From positions 62,001 to 126,000 of the forward strand of contig UQZO01000004.1 in assembly GCA_900545545.1 (NCBI GenBank): a stretch of 64,000 nt of DNA, written 5' to 3'. The stretch's first letter is position 1. Every line of letters begins with the position of its first letter. Positions 47,174 through 55,675 of this stretch are shown here, piece by piece. The DNA is from an uncultured Subdoligranulum sp. Its GTDB lineage: Bacteria > Bacillota > Clostridia > Oscillospirales > Ruminococcaceae. Made by a program: the position numbers and the translations under genes. The notes under the pieces are model-generated. The model saw nothing but the letters and a program-made list of their open reading frames with translations. It did no database searches and had not been told where the DNA came from.

Positions 47174-48148
47174 TCAGTATTTGGGTTTGGGGTCTTCCTC
47201 TTTCTTTTCAGCGGCGTCTGCACCCGGTCCCGGTACCGTATACTGCGCCGGAGCGGGCGGAGGCATGGGACGGGCCGGTCTGGGATGCCGGGCGCGATGG
47301 CGGCGGGCCAGCACCCGGATGAGGACCACTACCGCAACCGCGACGATGAGCAGCGGCCACAGATAGACCAGCGCCAGCACGGTGCCCTGCACAAAGGCCA
47401 CAAAGCCGTTCCAGCCGCCGGTGAAAGCCTCCGCCAGCCGTGCCCCGAAGGTGGTGCCGGTGGGGGTCAGGGTGGCGACTTCGCTCAGATAGATGTCCAC
47501 CGTGGAGTAGGTGATCTGCCCGTCCAGGGCGCGCATCTGCTGGGTGTAGCTTTCCAGCTGGTACTGCACGTTGGAAAGCTGGTTCTCGATCTCCAGCAGG
47601 TCGGCGGTGGTTTCGGCGGTGGCGGCCAGTTCATTCAGGCGGTCCCGCTGGTTTTCCAGCGAGGTGATCCGCGCCTGCAGGTCTATGTAGCTGCTGGTGA
47701 CATTCTCGGCACTTTCGTTGAGGCTCAGCACACTGCCTGCCTCTCCGGCCTGGGAGAGAAAGGCGCTGTAGTTGTCGGCCGGTACCCGCACCGTGTAGTT
47801 GGCGTAGCGGTCCTGGTTCTCTGCAGAGCCGCTCAGATGGCTGTATTCCATCCAGGCGCTGTTGGCTTCCACCGCCGCCATCAGGGTATCCCGTGCGGCG
47901 TCAAAATCGGTGGATTCCATCTCCATATCGGCACGGTAGATGATCTTCTGGGCGGTTTCCGAGGTGGCGTCGGTGCCTTCGGGCAGCAGGGCGCTCTCGG
48001 CGCCGCCGGCTTCCTGGGCCATGGCGGCTTCGCTGTTCATGTCGTAGGTGGCAGTGGCGCTGGCGGAACCGCCGGAACTGGCACCGCATCCGGCCAGCAG
48101 GGCGGCAGCCAGCAAGGCGGCTGCCAGGCGGGAAAAACGTCTTTTCAT
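47174..48148 (-). CDS. DUF4349 domain-containing lipoprotein
   Basis: 324 residues. Residues 1-21 are a lipoprotein signal with lipobox LLAGCG. The DUF4349 domain (about 65-290) contains QKIIYRADMEME, YTVRVPADNYSAFLSQ, GSVLSLNESAENVTSSYIDLQARI and a helical coiled-coil hairpin (LENQRDRLNELA, LLEIENQLSNVQYQLESYTQQMRAL), then ITYSTVDIYLSEV. A transmembrane helix (VYLWPLLIVAVAVVVLIRVL) and a basic, proline-rich cytoplasmic tail follow. DUF4349 proteins are putative envelope proteins of unknown role. It is a single-gene unit with its own terminator. Confidence 0.9.
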   Translation of the reverse strand: MKRRFSRLAAALLAAALLAGCGASSGGSASATATYDMNSEAAMAQEAGGAESALLPEGTDATSETAQKIIYRADMEMESTDFDAARDTLMAAVEANSAWMEYSHLSGSAENQDRYANYTVRVPADNYSAFLSQAGEAGSVLSLNESAENVTSSYIDLQARITSLENQRDRLNELAATAETTADLLEIENQLSNVQYQLESYTQQMRALDGQITYSTVDIYLSEVATLTPTGTTFGARLAEAFTGGWNGFVAFVQGTVLALVYLWPLLIVAVAVVVLIRVLARRHRARHPRPARPMPPPAPAQYTVPGPGADAAEKKEEDPKPKY

Positions 48149-48256
48149 AAGTCGGCTCCTTTCTTACAGAAGGGGGGACGATGGGCAGAATTTTTCTGCT
48201 TTCAGTATACCATAAAAGACGCTTTTTGTGGGTTACAGCTTACAGACAAAAGGGCA

Positions 48257-48292
48257 ACAAAAAAGGAACAGACCGAAATTCGGCCTGTTCCA
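48257..48292 (-). terminator. Terminator of hisS
   Basis: On the minus strand, GGAACAGGCCGAA-TTTCGGTCTGTTCC is followed by TTTTTTG, just after the hisS stop. Confidence 0.9.
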
Positions 48293-48307
48293 CAAATTTT
48301 CGGGGAA

Positions 48308-49555
48308 TTATTCAGCTTTCTGCCCAAGGAGTTTCAGGTCGTCGTTGTCGGCAAAGGCAACGGCGTTGTACCCGGCAGCTTCCAGCGTGCCGAACTGCTT
48401 GCCCAGCTTCTTGGCCTGGGGCAGCACCGTCACGTCGTAATCGGCGCGCAGGGTCTGGGCCTTCTGCAGCACGGCGGCAAAATCGGCGTCCTTGCAGTAG
48501 AGCAGCGCCAGCCGCTGTTTGGCACCGGGAATCTGGTAGCCCTGCTCCAGCAGGATGCCGCAGACGCGCTCGAACCCGATGGAGAAGCCCACGGCCGGGA
48601 CCTGCTGGCCGATGAACTTGCCCACCATGTTGTCGTACCGGCCGCCACCGGCCACGGCGCCGCTGAACTGCGGGCAGGTGACCTCGAACACCATACCGGT
48701 GTAGTAGCCCTGGCCGCGTACCAGGCTGGGGGCGTAGGCGATGCCGTACCGCCCGCCGGCGATCTTCTCGCTGGTGGCAATGACATACCGCAGGTCGGCG
48801 GTGAGGGCTTCGTCGTCCACCTTGGCGGCGACGGTGTCCAGGCTGAAATCTCCGGCGCGCAGGAACTCGTCCAGTGCTTCCACGGCTCCGGCGGCAAAGC
48901 CCTTTTCGGTCAGCTCGTTCTTCACGCCGTCGGCGCCGATCTTGTCCAGCTTGTCAAAGCTGATGCAGACGGAATCCAGCTCCTCGGCGGCAAAGCCCAT
49001 CTTCTGCAGCATGGCGCGAAGGATGCGGCGGTCGTTGATATTGACGGTGAAGCCGGTGAAACCGATGGCCAGCAGGGCGCGGGCGGTCACGTCGATGAGT
49101 TCCACCTCGGCATTGGGGCTGGAATCGCCCAGAATGTCGATATCGCACTGCACAAACTCACGCAGACGGCCCTTCTGGGGGCGCTCGGCGCGGTAGACAC
49201 GGTCAGTCTGGATGACTTTGAAGGGGTTGGGCAGCTCGTTGCGGTTGGCCGCGTAATAGCGGGAGAGAGGCAGTGTCAGGTCGTAGCGCAGACCCATATC
49301 GGACAGCTGCTTCTCGTCACCGCTGGCCAGTGCCTTCTCCAGCTTGTCGCCGCGCTTGAGCACCTTGAAAATCAGGTTGAGGTTGTCGCCGCCGTCGCTC
49401 TTGTCCAGGTTTTCCATATCCTCCAGGATGGGGGTGGAAATGCGCTGGAATCCTGCGGCGCGGTAGGTGGCCAGAATCTGGCCCTGGATATAGTCACGCA
49501 AGGCCTGCTCGCGGGGCAGCAGGTCGCGCATACCTTTTAACGGCTGGGTTTTCAT
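48308..49555 (-). CDS. hisS: Histidyl-tRNA synthetase
   Basis: A 415-residue class IIa synthetase. Seen: KGMRDLLPREQALRDYI at the N-terminus, motif 1 area GFQRISTPILEDMENL, LRYDLTLPLSRYYA, motif 2 RVYRAERPQKGRLREFVQCDIDILG (recognised by RAERPQKGRLREF), the histidine-binding GGRYD with GQGYYTGMVFEV, and motif 3 AVGFSIGFERVC. A C-terminal anticodon domain ends at about 415. RAERPQKGR matches synthetases rather than the HisZ paralogue, and the sequence is full length. ATG 49555 is preferred over TTG 49561 because GGAG lies nine bases upstream. Confidence 0.95.
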   Translation of the reverse strand: MKTQPLKGMRDLLPREQALRDYIQGQILATYRAAGFQRISTPILEDMENLDKSDGGDNLNLIFKVLKRGDKLEKALASGDEKQLSDMGLRYDLTLPLSRYYAANRNELPNPFKVIQTDRVYRAERPQKGRLREFVQCDIDILGDSSPNAEVELIDVTARALLAIGFTGFTVNINDRRILRAMLQKMGFAAEELDSVCISFDKLDKIGADGVKNELTEKGFAAGAVEALDEFLRAGDFSLDTVAAKVDDEALTADLRYVIATSEKIAGGRYGIAYAPSLVRGQGYYTGMVFEVTCPQFSGAVAGGGRYDNMVGKFIGQQVPAVGFSIGFERVCGILLEQGYQIPGAKQRLALLYCKDADFAAVLQKAQTLRADYDVTVLPQAKKLGKQFGTLEAAGYNAVAFADNDDLKLLGQKAE

Positions 49556-49587
49556 CTGCAATGGCTCCTTATTTTTATAATGTTATC

Positions 49588-49616
49588 ATGATAAACTTCC
49601 CGCCGCATTTTGTCAA
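49588..49616 (-). promoter_or_regulatory. Promoter of hisS
   Basis: On the minus strand, TTGACA (49611-49616), 17-bp spacer and TATCAT (49588-49593). Confidence 0.78.
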
Positions 49617-49657
49617 TGCAAACCGGGCATACTGAAAGGACAGGGGAGGGGTCATCC

Positions 49658-50812
49658 ATGGCAAAACAGAACCGCGGACCGTACATTCTGGCGGCGGGGG
49701 CCGGGGTACAGCTGCTGACCGGCATCCCGGCGGCGTGGGGCGTGTTTCAAAAGCCCGTCATGCAGGGGTATGGGCTTTCCCGCGGACAGGCCATGCTGGG
49801 GTTTGCGGTGCTGGTGGCATTCTACGGTGTGGGCTGCGCAGTAGGTGGCCTTTTGCAGGACCGGCGCGGCCCCCGGGTGGCAGGTCTTTGGGGCACTGCG
49901 CTGCTGGCAGGGGGATTTCTGGCGGCGGCGCTGGTGCCGCCCGGCAATGCGGTGCTGTTTTTACTGGCGTACAGCCTGCCCGCGGGGGTGGGCAGCGCTT
50001 TTCTGGCCCCGGCGGTGCTGGCTTGCGCCCAGAAATGGTACCAGGATAAAAAAGGCTGGGCCACCGGCGTGGCCGGGGTGGCCATGGGGCTTTCCGGCGC
50101 CTTTTACACGTTGTTTGTCAAAGGCGTGGGCGGGCGCTGGGGCATCCGGGTGTGTTTTGCGGCGCTGGGGCTGCTTATGCTGGTGGTCTGCGGCAGCGGG
50201 GCGGCTATCCTGCAAAATCCGCCCCAGCCCAAACAGGCCCAGCCTTTGCAGGGCATTGACCATAAAAAGATGATCCGTACACCCCAGTACAAGCTCTGCG
50301 TGGCGGCGGTGGCTCTCAGTGCGCCGCCGGTACTGCTGTTCAGCCCCGAAATCTTTTCCATTGCCACCGACCGCGGCCTGCCCGAAGCGGCGGCCCCGTT
50401 CAGCATCGTGCTGGGGTCGGCGGCCAGCGCCGCGGGGCGGCTGCTCTGCCCGGCGGTCAGTGACAAACTGGGCCGCAAGCGGGTGTTGTATGCCGTCTAC
50501 CTGGGGCTGGCGGCGGGGTCCGCCTGGTTCGCTTTTGCGCAAAATGCGTGGGTGCTGGCGGCCTATGCGATGCTGACCTTTTTCTATTCGGGCGGCGCGG
50601 CGGTACAACCGGCGCTGAACACAGACCTCTTCGGGCTGCGCCATGCCGGGGTCAACTACGGGTTCATCGCCCTGGGCATGAGCGCCGGCAGCCTGCTGAG
50701 CTATATCGGCAGCCAGGCCCTGCCGCTGACGGCCCGGCACTGGCTGGCGGGCGGGTGCGCACTGGCCGGGCTTTTTTGTGTGCGACTTGTAAAACCTCTG
50801 CAGGAATCTTGA
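49658..50812 (+). CDS. MFS transporter, oxalate/formate antiporter-like
   Basis: A 384-residue protein with about 12 membrane helices. Seen: the N-terminal GVQLLTGIPAAWGVFQKPVMQGYGLSRGQAML, characteristic of the OFA subgroup (shown by GIPAAWGVF and YGLSRGQA), GGLLQDRRGPR as the MFS loop 2-3 motif, a central cytoplasmic loop QNPPQPKQAQPL, and SDKLGRKRVLY as the matching loop 8-9 motif. Substrate is probably a small carboxylate, but the sequence does not prove it. ATG 49658 follows GGGGAGGGG. It is divergent from hisS and its stop overlaps the -35 region of the next gene's promoter. Confidence 0.88.
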   Translation: MAKQNRGPYILAAGAGVQLLTGIPAAWGVFQKPVMQGYGLSRGQAMLGFAVLVAFYGVGCAVGGLLQDRRGPRVAGLWGTALLAGGFLAAALVPPGNAVLFLLAYSLPAGVGSAFLAPAVLACAQKWYQDKKGWATGVAGVAMGLSGAFYTLFVKGVGGRWGIRVCFAALGLLMLVVCGSGAAILQNPPQPKQAQPLQGIDHKKMIRTPQYKLCVAAVALSAPPVLLFSPEIFSIATDRGLPEAAAPFSIVLGSAASAAGRLLCPAVSDKLGRKRVLYAVYLGLAAGSAWFAFAQNAWVLAAYAMLTFFYSGGAAVQPALNTDLFGLRHAGVNYGFIALGMSAGSLLSYIGSQALPLTARHWLAGGCALAGLFCVRLVKPLQES

Positions 50813-50837
50813 AATAGTGCGCTGGAGCGTGTACACT
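50809..50837 (+). promoter_or_regulatory. Promoter of the O-antigen-ligase-like gene
   Basis: TTGAAA (50809-50814), 17-bp spacer and TACACT (50832-50837). The -35 box overlaps the stop codon of the MFS gene. Confidence 0.62.
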
Positions 50838-50879
50838 ATATAGGTTATCCCATTGCAACCGATTTCCAAAGGAGGACCC

Positions 50880-52544
50880 ATGCAGCAAACCATTCAGCTG
50901 CGGCAGCTCGCAGCGCGCTCGGCAACCGCCTTTCTGCTGGCGGTGCTCTGCGTTTACCCCTTATACATTGATAAGTTTTCCAACCTTGGCGTGGTCAAGT
51001 TTACCGGCGTCTGCACCCTTTCCTGGGCGTTTTGCCTCTGGATCGGTGCGCTGGCGCTGGTGGGGGCGACCCCGCGGCCCGGCCGTTTCTCCCGCAAAGA
51101 TCCCACCCTCTGGGCGCTGGGGGCTTTTGTGCTCACCGGCTTTATTTCCACCGTGGCGTCCCTGTCGCCGGTGTCCTCGTTCTGGGGGCTGGGCGGCTAC
51201 TACGGCGGCTTCATGATGGTGCTGTTCACGGCGGCCGGGTATCTGGCCGTGCGCGCCTTCGCCCCGCAGGACCTGCTCAACGGCCTGACATTCTGTGTGG
51301 GCATCACCACGGCCATCGTCACGGTGCTGTATGTGCTCAACATCTTCAACATTGATCTCATCGGCACCTACGCCGATACCGCCGTGATCGAGCGCGCCCA
51401 GTTCTTCTCCACCCTGGGGCAGAAAAACTTCAATTCCGGCTTCATGGCCTTTGCGCTGCCGCTGGTTTTTTACGCCTTTCTGGTGGCCCGCGGCGTGCGC
51501 CATACCATCTTTTACGGCATTCCCGCCTTCTTCGGCGGTCTGGCACTGGCGGTGGTGGACGCCGAGGGTCTGGCCCTGGGCATCGGCGCCGCGGTGCTGG
51601 TGCTGATGTGTCAGAAAATGTTCACCACCCGCACCCTGCGCCGCATTGCGGTGATTGGCGCCTTTTTCTTCTTCCACGCCGGGTGGATGCAGTACATGCG
51701 TACCCACTTCTACACCCAGGGCGGCAAACCGATGCTGGCCGCGCTGGGGCATTTCGGTCTGGATGGTTTCCTTATCTGCACGGCGCTGTGGGCGCTGCTG
51801 CGCTTCGGCCTGCGCGGGCGGGAAATCCCCCTCTGGCGCGCCGGACGTGTGGTGGCAGCGGTGGTCGTGGGGGCCGGGGCGCTGCTGTATGCGCTGGCCA
51901 ACTTCTGGCCGGGATTCCCCAGCCTGGGCCGTCTGGACGACATCCTCATCATCAACGATGACTGGGGCACCTACCGCGGCACGGCCTGGCGCATCACCTG
52001 GAGCACCTGGCTGGACCAGCCTTTGTGGCGCAAGATCGTGGGTGTGGGCACCGGCATGATGCACACGGCCATGATGGCCTGGGCGGGCAGCGATGTTACC
52101 GAGCGTATGAAAACCTTCTATGCGGCCCATAATGAATATCTGGAACAGCTGCTTACCACCGGCGTGCTGGGGCTGGCGGCCTGGGTCTGGTTTGTGGGCG
52201 CCCACCTGCGGCGCGCTGCCAAAAACTGGCTGCGGCCCGGCGTGGCACCGGTCACCCTGGCGCTGGTCAGCTATCTGGCCCATGCGGTGGTGTCCATCCG
52301 GGTGTCCATGATCTTCCCGGAGATCATGCTGCTGTTTGGCCTTTTGATGGTCTTTTGCCGTGCGCCGGAGGAAGAGGTGCTCCCGGCAGAAAAACCGCGC
52401 CACGGCAAGGCGAAAAAGGCGAAGGCGGAACTGCCTGCCAAACCGGGACTGGTGCGCACCTGGGCACCGCCTGCAGCGGCAGCCATTGTGATGATGGCGG
52501 TGTGCGGCGCAGCCTCCCGCGTGATCTTCGGATTCCTGTTTTGA
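50880..52544 (+). CDS. O-antigen ligase / Wzy-like polytopic membrane protein
   Basis: 554 residues with 12 or more membrane helices, resembling the WaaL/Wzy O-antigen ligase superfamily. Seen: a segment ERAQFFSTLGQKNFNSGFMAF, which matches the GxxNxxa region of these proteins; a large extracytoplasmic loop with GTYRGTAWRITWSTWLDQPLWRKIVGVGTGM (recognised by RGTAWRI and GVGTG) and the conserved AHNEYLEQLLTTGVLGLAAW, the HNxYLx12G motif typical of this superfamily. A lysine-rich tail and a last helix follow. It could polymerise or attach surface glycan made by the locus at 55.6 kb and beyond. ATG 50880 follows GGAGG. Confidence 0.85.
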   Translation: MQQTIQLRQLAARSATAFLLAVLCVYPLYIDKFSNLGVVKFTGVCTLSWAFCLWIGALALVGATPRPGRFSRKDPTLWALGAFVLTGFISTVASLSPVSSFWGLGGYYGGFMMVLFTAAGYLAVRAFAPQDLLNGLTFCVGITTAIVTVLYVLNIFNIDLIGTYADTAVIERAQFFSTLGQKNFNSGFMAFALPLVFYAFLVARGVRHTIFYGIPAFFGGLALAVVDAEGLALGIGAAVLVLMCQKMFTTRTLRRIAVIGAFFFFHAGWMQYMRTHFYTQGGKPMLAALGHFGLDGFLICTALWALLRFGLRGREIPLWRAGRVVAAVVVGAGALLYALANFWPGFPSLGRLDDILIINDDWGTYRGTAWRITWSTWLDQPLWRKIVGVGTGMMHTAMMAWAGSDVTERMKTFYAAHNEYLEQLLTTGVLGLAAWVWFVGAHLRRAAKNWLRPGVAPVTLALVSYLAHAVVSIRVSMIFPEIMLLFGLLMVFCRAPEEEVLPAEKPRHGKAKKAKAELPAKPGLVRTWAPPAAAAIVMMAVCGAASRVIFGFLF

Positions 52545-52595
52545 GAAAAGGGGCGAAACGGGCAAAAAAACGGGGCGTTAGTTCTTGCTAACATC

Positions 52596-52624
52596 TTGCA
52601 AAAACCGCTTGGACCCTTTATAAT
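52596..52624 (+). promoter_or_regulatory. Promoter of the IscU-like/GGGtGRT operon
   Basis: TTGCAA (52596-52601), 17-bp spacer and TATAAT (52619-52624), 46 bases before the ATG. Confidence 0.82.
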
Positions 52625-52670
52625 AAACTTAGCTGTGAAAAGCCTAACAATATGCAAAGGAGAGAAAATT

Positions 52671-53375
52671 ATGATCGAATACTCCGCACAGGTCAATAAC
52701 ATGTGCCCGATCACAAAAGGGCCCAAGCACGGTCCCGCGCCCATTCCCGAAGAGGGCGAATGGGTAAAGGCCTATAAAATTGAGGACATCAGCGGCTACA
52801 CCCACGGTGTGGGCTGGTGCGCTCCCCAGCAGGGCACCTGCAAGCTCAGCCTGAACATCAAGAACGGCATCATCGAAGAAGCCCTGGTCGAGACCATCGG
52901 CTGCTCCGGCATGACCCATTCTGCTGCCATGGCTGGCGAGATCCTGCCCGGCAAGACCATCCTCGAAGCGCTGAACACCGACCTCGTCTGCGACGCCATC
53001 AACGTTGCTATGCGTGAGCTGTTCCTGCAGATCGTCTACGGCCGCAGCCAGACCGCTTTCTCTGAGAACGGCCTGCCCGTCGGCGCTGGTCTGGACGACC
53101 TGGGCAAGGGTCTGCGCAGCATGACCGGCACCATTTTCTCCACCAAGGCCAAGGGTGTTCGTTACCTCGAACTGACCGAGGGCTATATCCTCAAGACCGC
53201 TCTGGACAAGGACAACCAGGTCATCGGTTACCAGTTTGTCCGCCTCGGCAAGATGATGGAAGACATCCGCCACGGCAAGGACCCCAAGGAAGCCTACGAG
53301 AAGAACATCGGCACCTACGGCCGCTTCTCTGCTGAGCAGGGCGCTGTCAAGTACATCGACCCGCGTGAAGAATAA
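52671..53375 (+). CDS. IscU/NifU-like iron-sulfur cluster assembly scaffold protein
   Basis: A 234-residue protein whose middle (about residues 45-130) resembles the IscU/NifU-N scaffold fold: GWCAPQQGTCKLSLNIKNG, then ETIGCSGMTHSAAMAGEILPGKTILEAL, which follows the IscU pattern GCxxxxxSxxMxxxxLxGKTxxEAL with Cys78. Cys50, Cys57 and Cys107 are further candidate ligands. N- and C-terminal extensions (1-40 and 140-234) are longer than in IscU, so this is a divergent member. No cysteine desulfurase or Suf genes are nearby. Strong codon bias (GCT, CGT, CTG, GGC) suggests high expression. It is paired with the GGGtGRT gene 20 bases later. A cluster-carrier role is inferred. Confidence 0.8.
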   Translation: MIEYSAQVNNMCPITKGPKHGPAPIPEEGEWVKAYKIEDISGYTHGVGWCAPQQGTCKLSLNIKNGIIEEALVETIGCSGMTHSAAMAGEILPGKTILEALNTDLVCDAINVAMRELFLQIVYGRSQTAFSENGLPVGAGLDDLGKGLRSMTGTIFSTKAKGVRYLELTEGYILKTALDKDNQVIGYQFVRLGKMMEDIRHGKDPKEAYEKNIGTYGRFSAEQGAVKYIDPREE

Positions 53376-53395
53376 GAGAGGGAGGAACACACACT

Positions 53396-54394
53396 ATGGC
53401 AACTTTTGAATCCCAGGAACGCCGTATGCCCAAAATCGAGGCCTGCCTGAAAGCCAATGGCCTGGAAAGCCTCGATGCCTGCAACGAAATGCTGCTGGCC
53501 AAGGGCATTGACTGCGATAAGATCATCCGCGGCATCCAGCCCATCTGCTTCGACAACGCTGTCTGGGCTTACACCCTCGGCACTGCCATCGCCGTCAAGC
53601 GCGGCCTGAAGAGCGCTGCTGAGTGCGCCGCTGCCATCGGCGAAGGCCTGGAAGCCTTCACCGTGCCCGGTTCTGTTGCCGAGCAGCGCAAGGTTGGCCT
53701 CGGCCACGGCAATCTGGGCGCCATGCTGCTGCATGAGGACACCCACTGCTTCGCCTTCCTGGCCGGCCACGAGTCCTTCGCTGCCGCCGAAGGCGCCATC
53801 GGCATTGCCCGTACCGCCAACAAGGTTCGTAAAGAGCCCCTGCGCGTTATCCTGAACGGCCTGGGCAAGGATGCTGCTATGATCATCAGCCGCATCAACG
53901 GCTTTACCTACGTTCAGACCGAGTATGACTTCAAGACCGGCGAGCTGAAGGTCGTCAACACCACCGCTTACTCTGATGGTGAGCGCGCTGCCGTCAAGTG
54001 CTACGGCGCCAACGACGTTCTGGAAGGCGTTGCCATCATGAAGGCTGAGGGTGTTGAAGTTTCCATCACCGGTAACTCCACCAACCCCACCCGCTTCCAG
54101 CACCTGGTTGCCGGTACCTACAAGAAGTGGGCTATCGAGAACGGCAAGAAGTACTTCTCCGTCGCTTCCGGCGGCGGCACGGGCCGTACCCTGCATCCCG
54201 ACAACGTGGCTGCCGGTCCCGCTTCTTACGGCCTGACCGACTCCATGGGCCGTATGCACGGCGATGCCCAGTTCGCTGGTTCTTCCTCCGTGCCCGCTCA
54301 CGTTGAGATGATGGGCCTGATCGGCGCCGGCAACAACCCGATGGTCGGTATGACCGTCGCCTGCGCGGTTGCTGCTTCTCAGGTCAACGCCTGA
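53396..54394 (+). CDS. GGGtGRT family protein
   Basis: A 332-residue protein of the uncharacterised GGGtGRT family, named after its motif, seen here as ASGGGTGRTLHP (GGGTGRT at 259-265). Other notable parts are IIRGIQPICFDNAVWAYTLGTAIA (recognised by IQPICFDNAVWAYTLG), the His-rich LLHEDTHCFAFLAGHESFAAAEGA (residues 112-135) and HGDAQFAGSSSVPAHVEMMGLIGAG. No signal peptide or membrane segment; cytosolic. Cysteines and histidines near 114-125 could bind metal. It always appears here with the IscU-like gene and shares its promoter, its strong codon bias and a terminator, so the two probably act together. Function unknown. Confidence 0.88.
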   Translation: MATFESQERRMPKIEACLKANGLESLDACNEMLLAKGIDCDKIIRGIQPICFDNAVWAYTLGTAIAVKRGLKSAAECAAAIGEGLEAFTVPGSVAEQRKVGLGHGNLGAMLLHEDTHCFAFLAGHESFAAAEGAIGIARTANKVRKEPLRVILNGLGKDAAMIISRINGFTYVQTEYDFKTGELKVVNTTAYSDGERAAVKCYGANDVLEGVAIMKAEGVEVSITGNSTNPTRFQHLVAGTYKKWAIENGKKYFSVASGGGTGRTLHPDNVAAGPASYGLTDSMGRMHGDAQFAGSSSVPAHVEMMGLIGAGNNPMVGMTVACAVAASQVNA

Positions 54395-54419
54395 TCTCCT
54401 TTGCAAACTGCATAAATTC

Positions 54420-54456
54420 TGCCGCCGTCCGGTGTTCGCCGGGCGGCGGCTTTTTG
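54420..54456 (+). terminator. Terminator of the IscU-like/GGGtGRT operon
   Basis: GCCGCCG and CGGCGGC with an inner CCGG/CCGG-type pairing form a GC-rich hairpin followed by TTTTTG. Confidence 0.88.
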
Positions 54457-54489
54457 TATTTGAAACATTTGTAAACTCTGCCGCGAGGC

Positions 54490-54518
54490 TTGCTCCAACA
54501 GTTTGCAGGGTGTATAAT
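54490..54518 (+). promoter_or_regulatory. Promoter of the WYL regulator gene
   Basis: TTGCTC (54490-54495), 17-bp spacer and TATAAT (54513-54518). Confidence 0.75.
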
Positions 54519-54554
54519 AGAACCGTATATGTAAATTCGGGAGGGGGCTGCGCC

Positions 54555-55550
54555 ATGCCACGCAAAGAAGGGCAAAAACAGAAATTGCTGGTACTTTTGG
54601 AAATTTTGATCCGTGAAACAGACGAAAAGCACCCGTTGAGTGTTCCGCAGCTGGTGGAAAAGCTGCAGGAGCGCGGCATCGAAGCCGAACGCAAGAGCGT
54701 TTACGGCGACCTGAATACGCTGAACAGCCTGCCCGGCGCACCGTACGAGATCGTGCAGCTGCGGGGCCGCGGCGGCGGGTATTATATGACGGACGCCTTG
54801 TTTGAGCTGGCAGAGCTCAAGCTGCTGGTGGACGCCGTGTATGCCAGCAAGTTTATTACGGCGCGCAAATCCAAGATCCTGATCGACAAACTGGGCCAGT
54901 TTACCTCCCGGTACCGGCAGGCGGAACTGGACCGCAAGGTGCTGGTCAGCGGACGTATCAAGAGTACCGACGAGAAGATTCTGTATACCGTTGACGCGCT
55001 GCACACCGCCATCACGGCGGGGGAGCAGGTCCAGTTCAAATACTGCGACTGGAACCTGCAAAAAAAGATGACGCCGCGCCACGACGGGCAGATCTACCGC
55101 GTCAGCCCCTGGGTGCTGGTGTGGGAAAACGGCAACTACTATCTGATCGCCTACACCGAGGGACGCCTGAAACACTACCGCGTGGATAAAATGCAGAGCG
55201 TGCACCAGCTGGAGGGCACCAAGCGCGAAGGCGCTGCCGAGTATGCCGAGTTTGATGTAAACACCTATATGCAGCAGATGTTCGGCATGTTCAACGGTCC
55301 ATTGAAAAAAGTGACGCTGCTGTGCGAAAACCGATTTGCCGGGGCGATGATCGACCGTTTCGGTACGGGCCCCATCCTTAATCCCTGTACGGACGGTGAG
55401 CATTTCACCATGACGGCGGAAATCCAGGTCAGCCCCCAGTTCTTCGGCTGGCTGGCGGGATTTGGCCCCGGTGTGGCCATTGCCGGGCCGCCGGAGGTCC
55501 GCGCCGAGATGAAAAAGACGCTGGATCGCCTGCAGGAACTCTACCGTTGA
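54555..55550 (+). CDS. WYL domain-containing transcriptional regulator
   Basis: A 331-residue regulator. Residues 5-75 are an N-terminal winged helix (KLLVLLEILIRETDE, LSVPQLVEKLQERGIEAERKSVYGDLNTLN in outline). The WYL domain spans about 150-225 (VQFKYCDWN, RVSPWVLVWENGNYYLIAYTEG, where the tripeptide area reads WENGNYYLIAY), and a WCX C-terminal extension follows to 331. WYL domains bind nucleic-acid or nucleotide ligands and often control stress, repair or defence genes; no defence gene is adjacent here. ATG 54555 follows GGGAGGGGG. It lies between the IscU-like pair and the second polysaccharide locus and has its own promoter. Confidence 0.9.
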   Translation: MPRKEGQKQKLLVLLEILIRETDEKHPLSVPQLVEKLQERGIEAERKSVYGDLNTLNSLPGAPYEIVQLRGRGGGYYMTDALFELAELKLLVDAVYASKFITARKSKILIDKLGQFTSRYRQAELDRKVLVSGRIKSTDEKILYTVDALHTAITAGEQVQFKYCDWNLQKKMTPRHDGQIYRVSPWVLVWENGNYYLIAYTEGRLKHYRVDKMQSVHQLEGTKREGAAEYAEFDVNTYMQQMFGMFNGPLKKVTLLCENRFAGAMIDRFGTGPILNPCTDGEHFTMTAEIQVSPQFFGWLAGFGPGVAIAGPPEVRAEMKKTLDRLQELYR

Positions 55551-55579
55551 TTGCAAACTACCGCAAAATATGGTATGGT
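55551..55579 (+). promoter_or_regulatory. Promoter of the second polysaccharide locus
   Basis: TTGCAA (55551-55556), 17-bp spacer and TATGGT (55574-55579), starting right after the WYL stop codon. Confidence 0.6.
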
Positions 55580-55675
55580 AATAAGATAATCTTTGCGCTT
55601 TCCCGCGCCGAAGATTGCCGCACAGACCCAAGGTCACCGCGGCGCAGAACCAACATCTAAGGGAGGGCACCGCCG

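Noticed and set aside
47075..49540. Plus-strand open frame of about 820 codons opposite the DUF4349 gene and hisS
   Set aside because: It crosses two terminators and the antisense of two well-supported genes; composition is typical of shadow frames.
54555..55550. WYL regulator as part of a defence island
   Set aside because: Neighbours are a metabolic gene pair and polysaccharide genes; no nuclease, methylase or other defence gene is adjacent.
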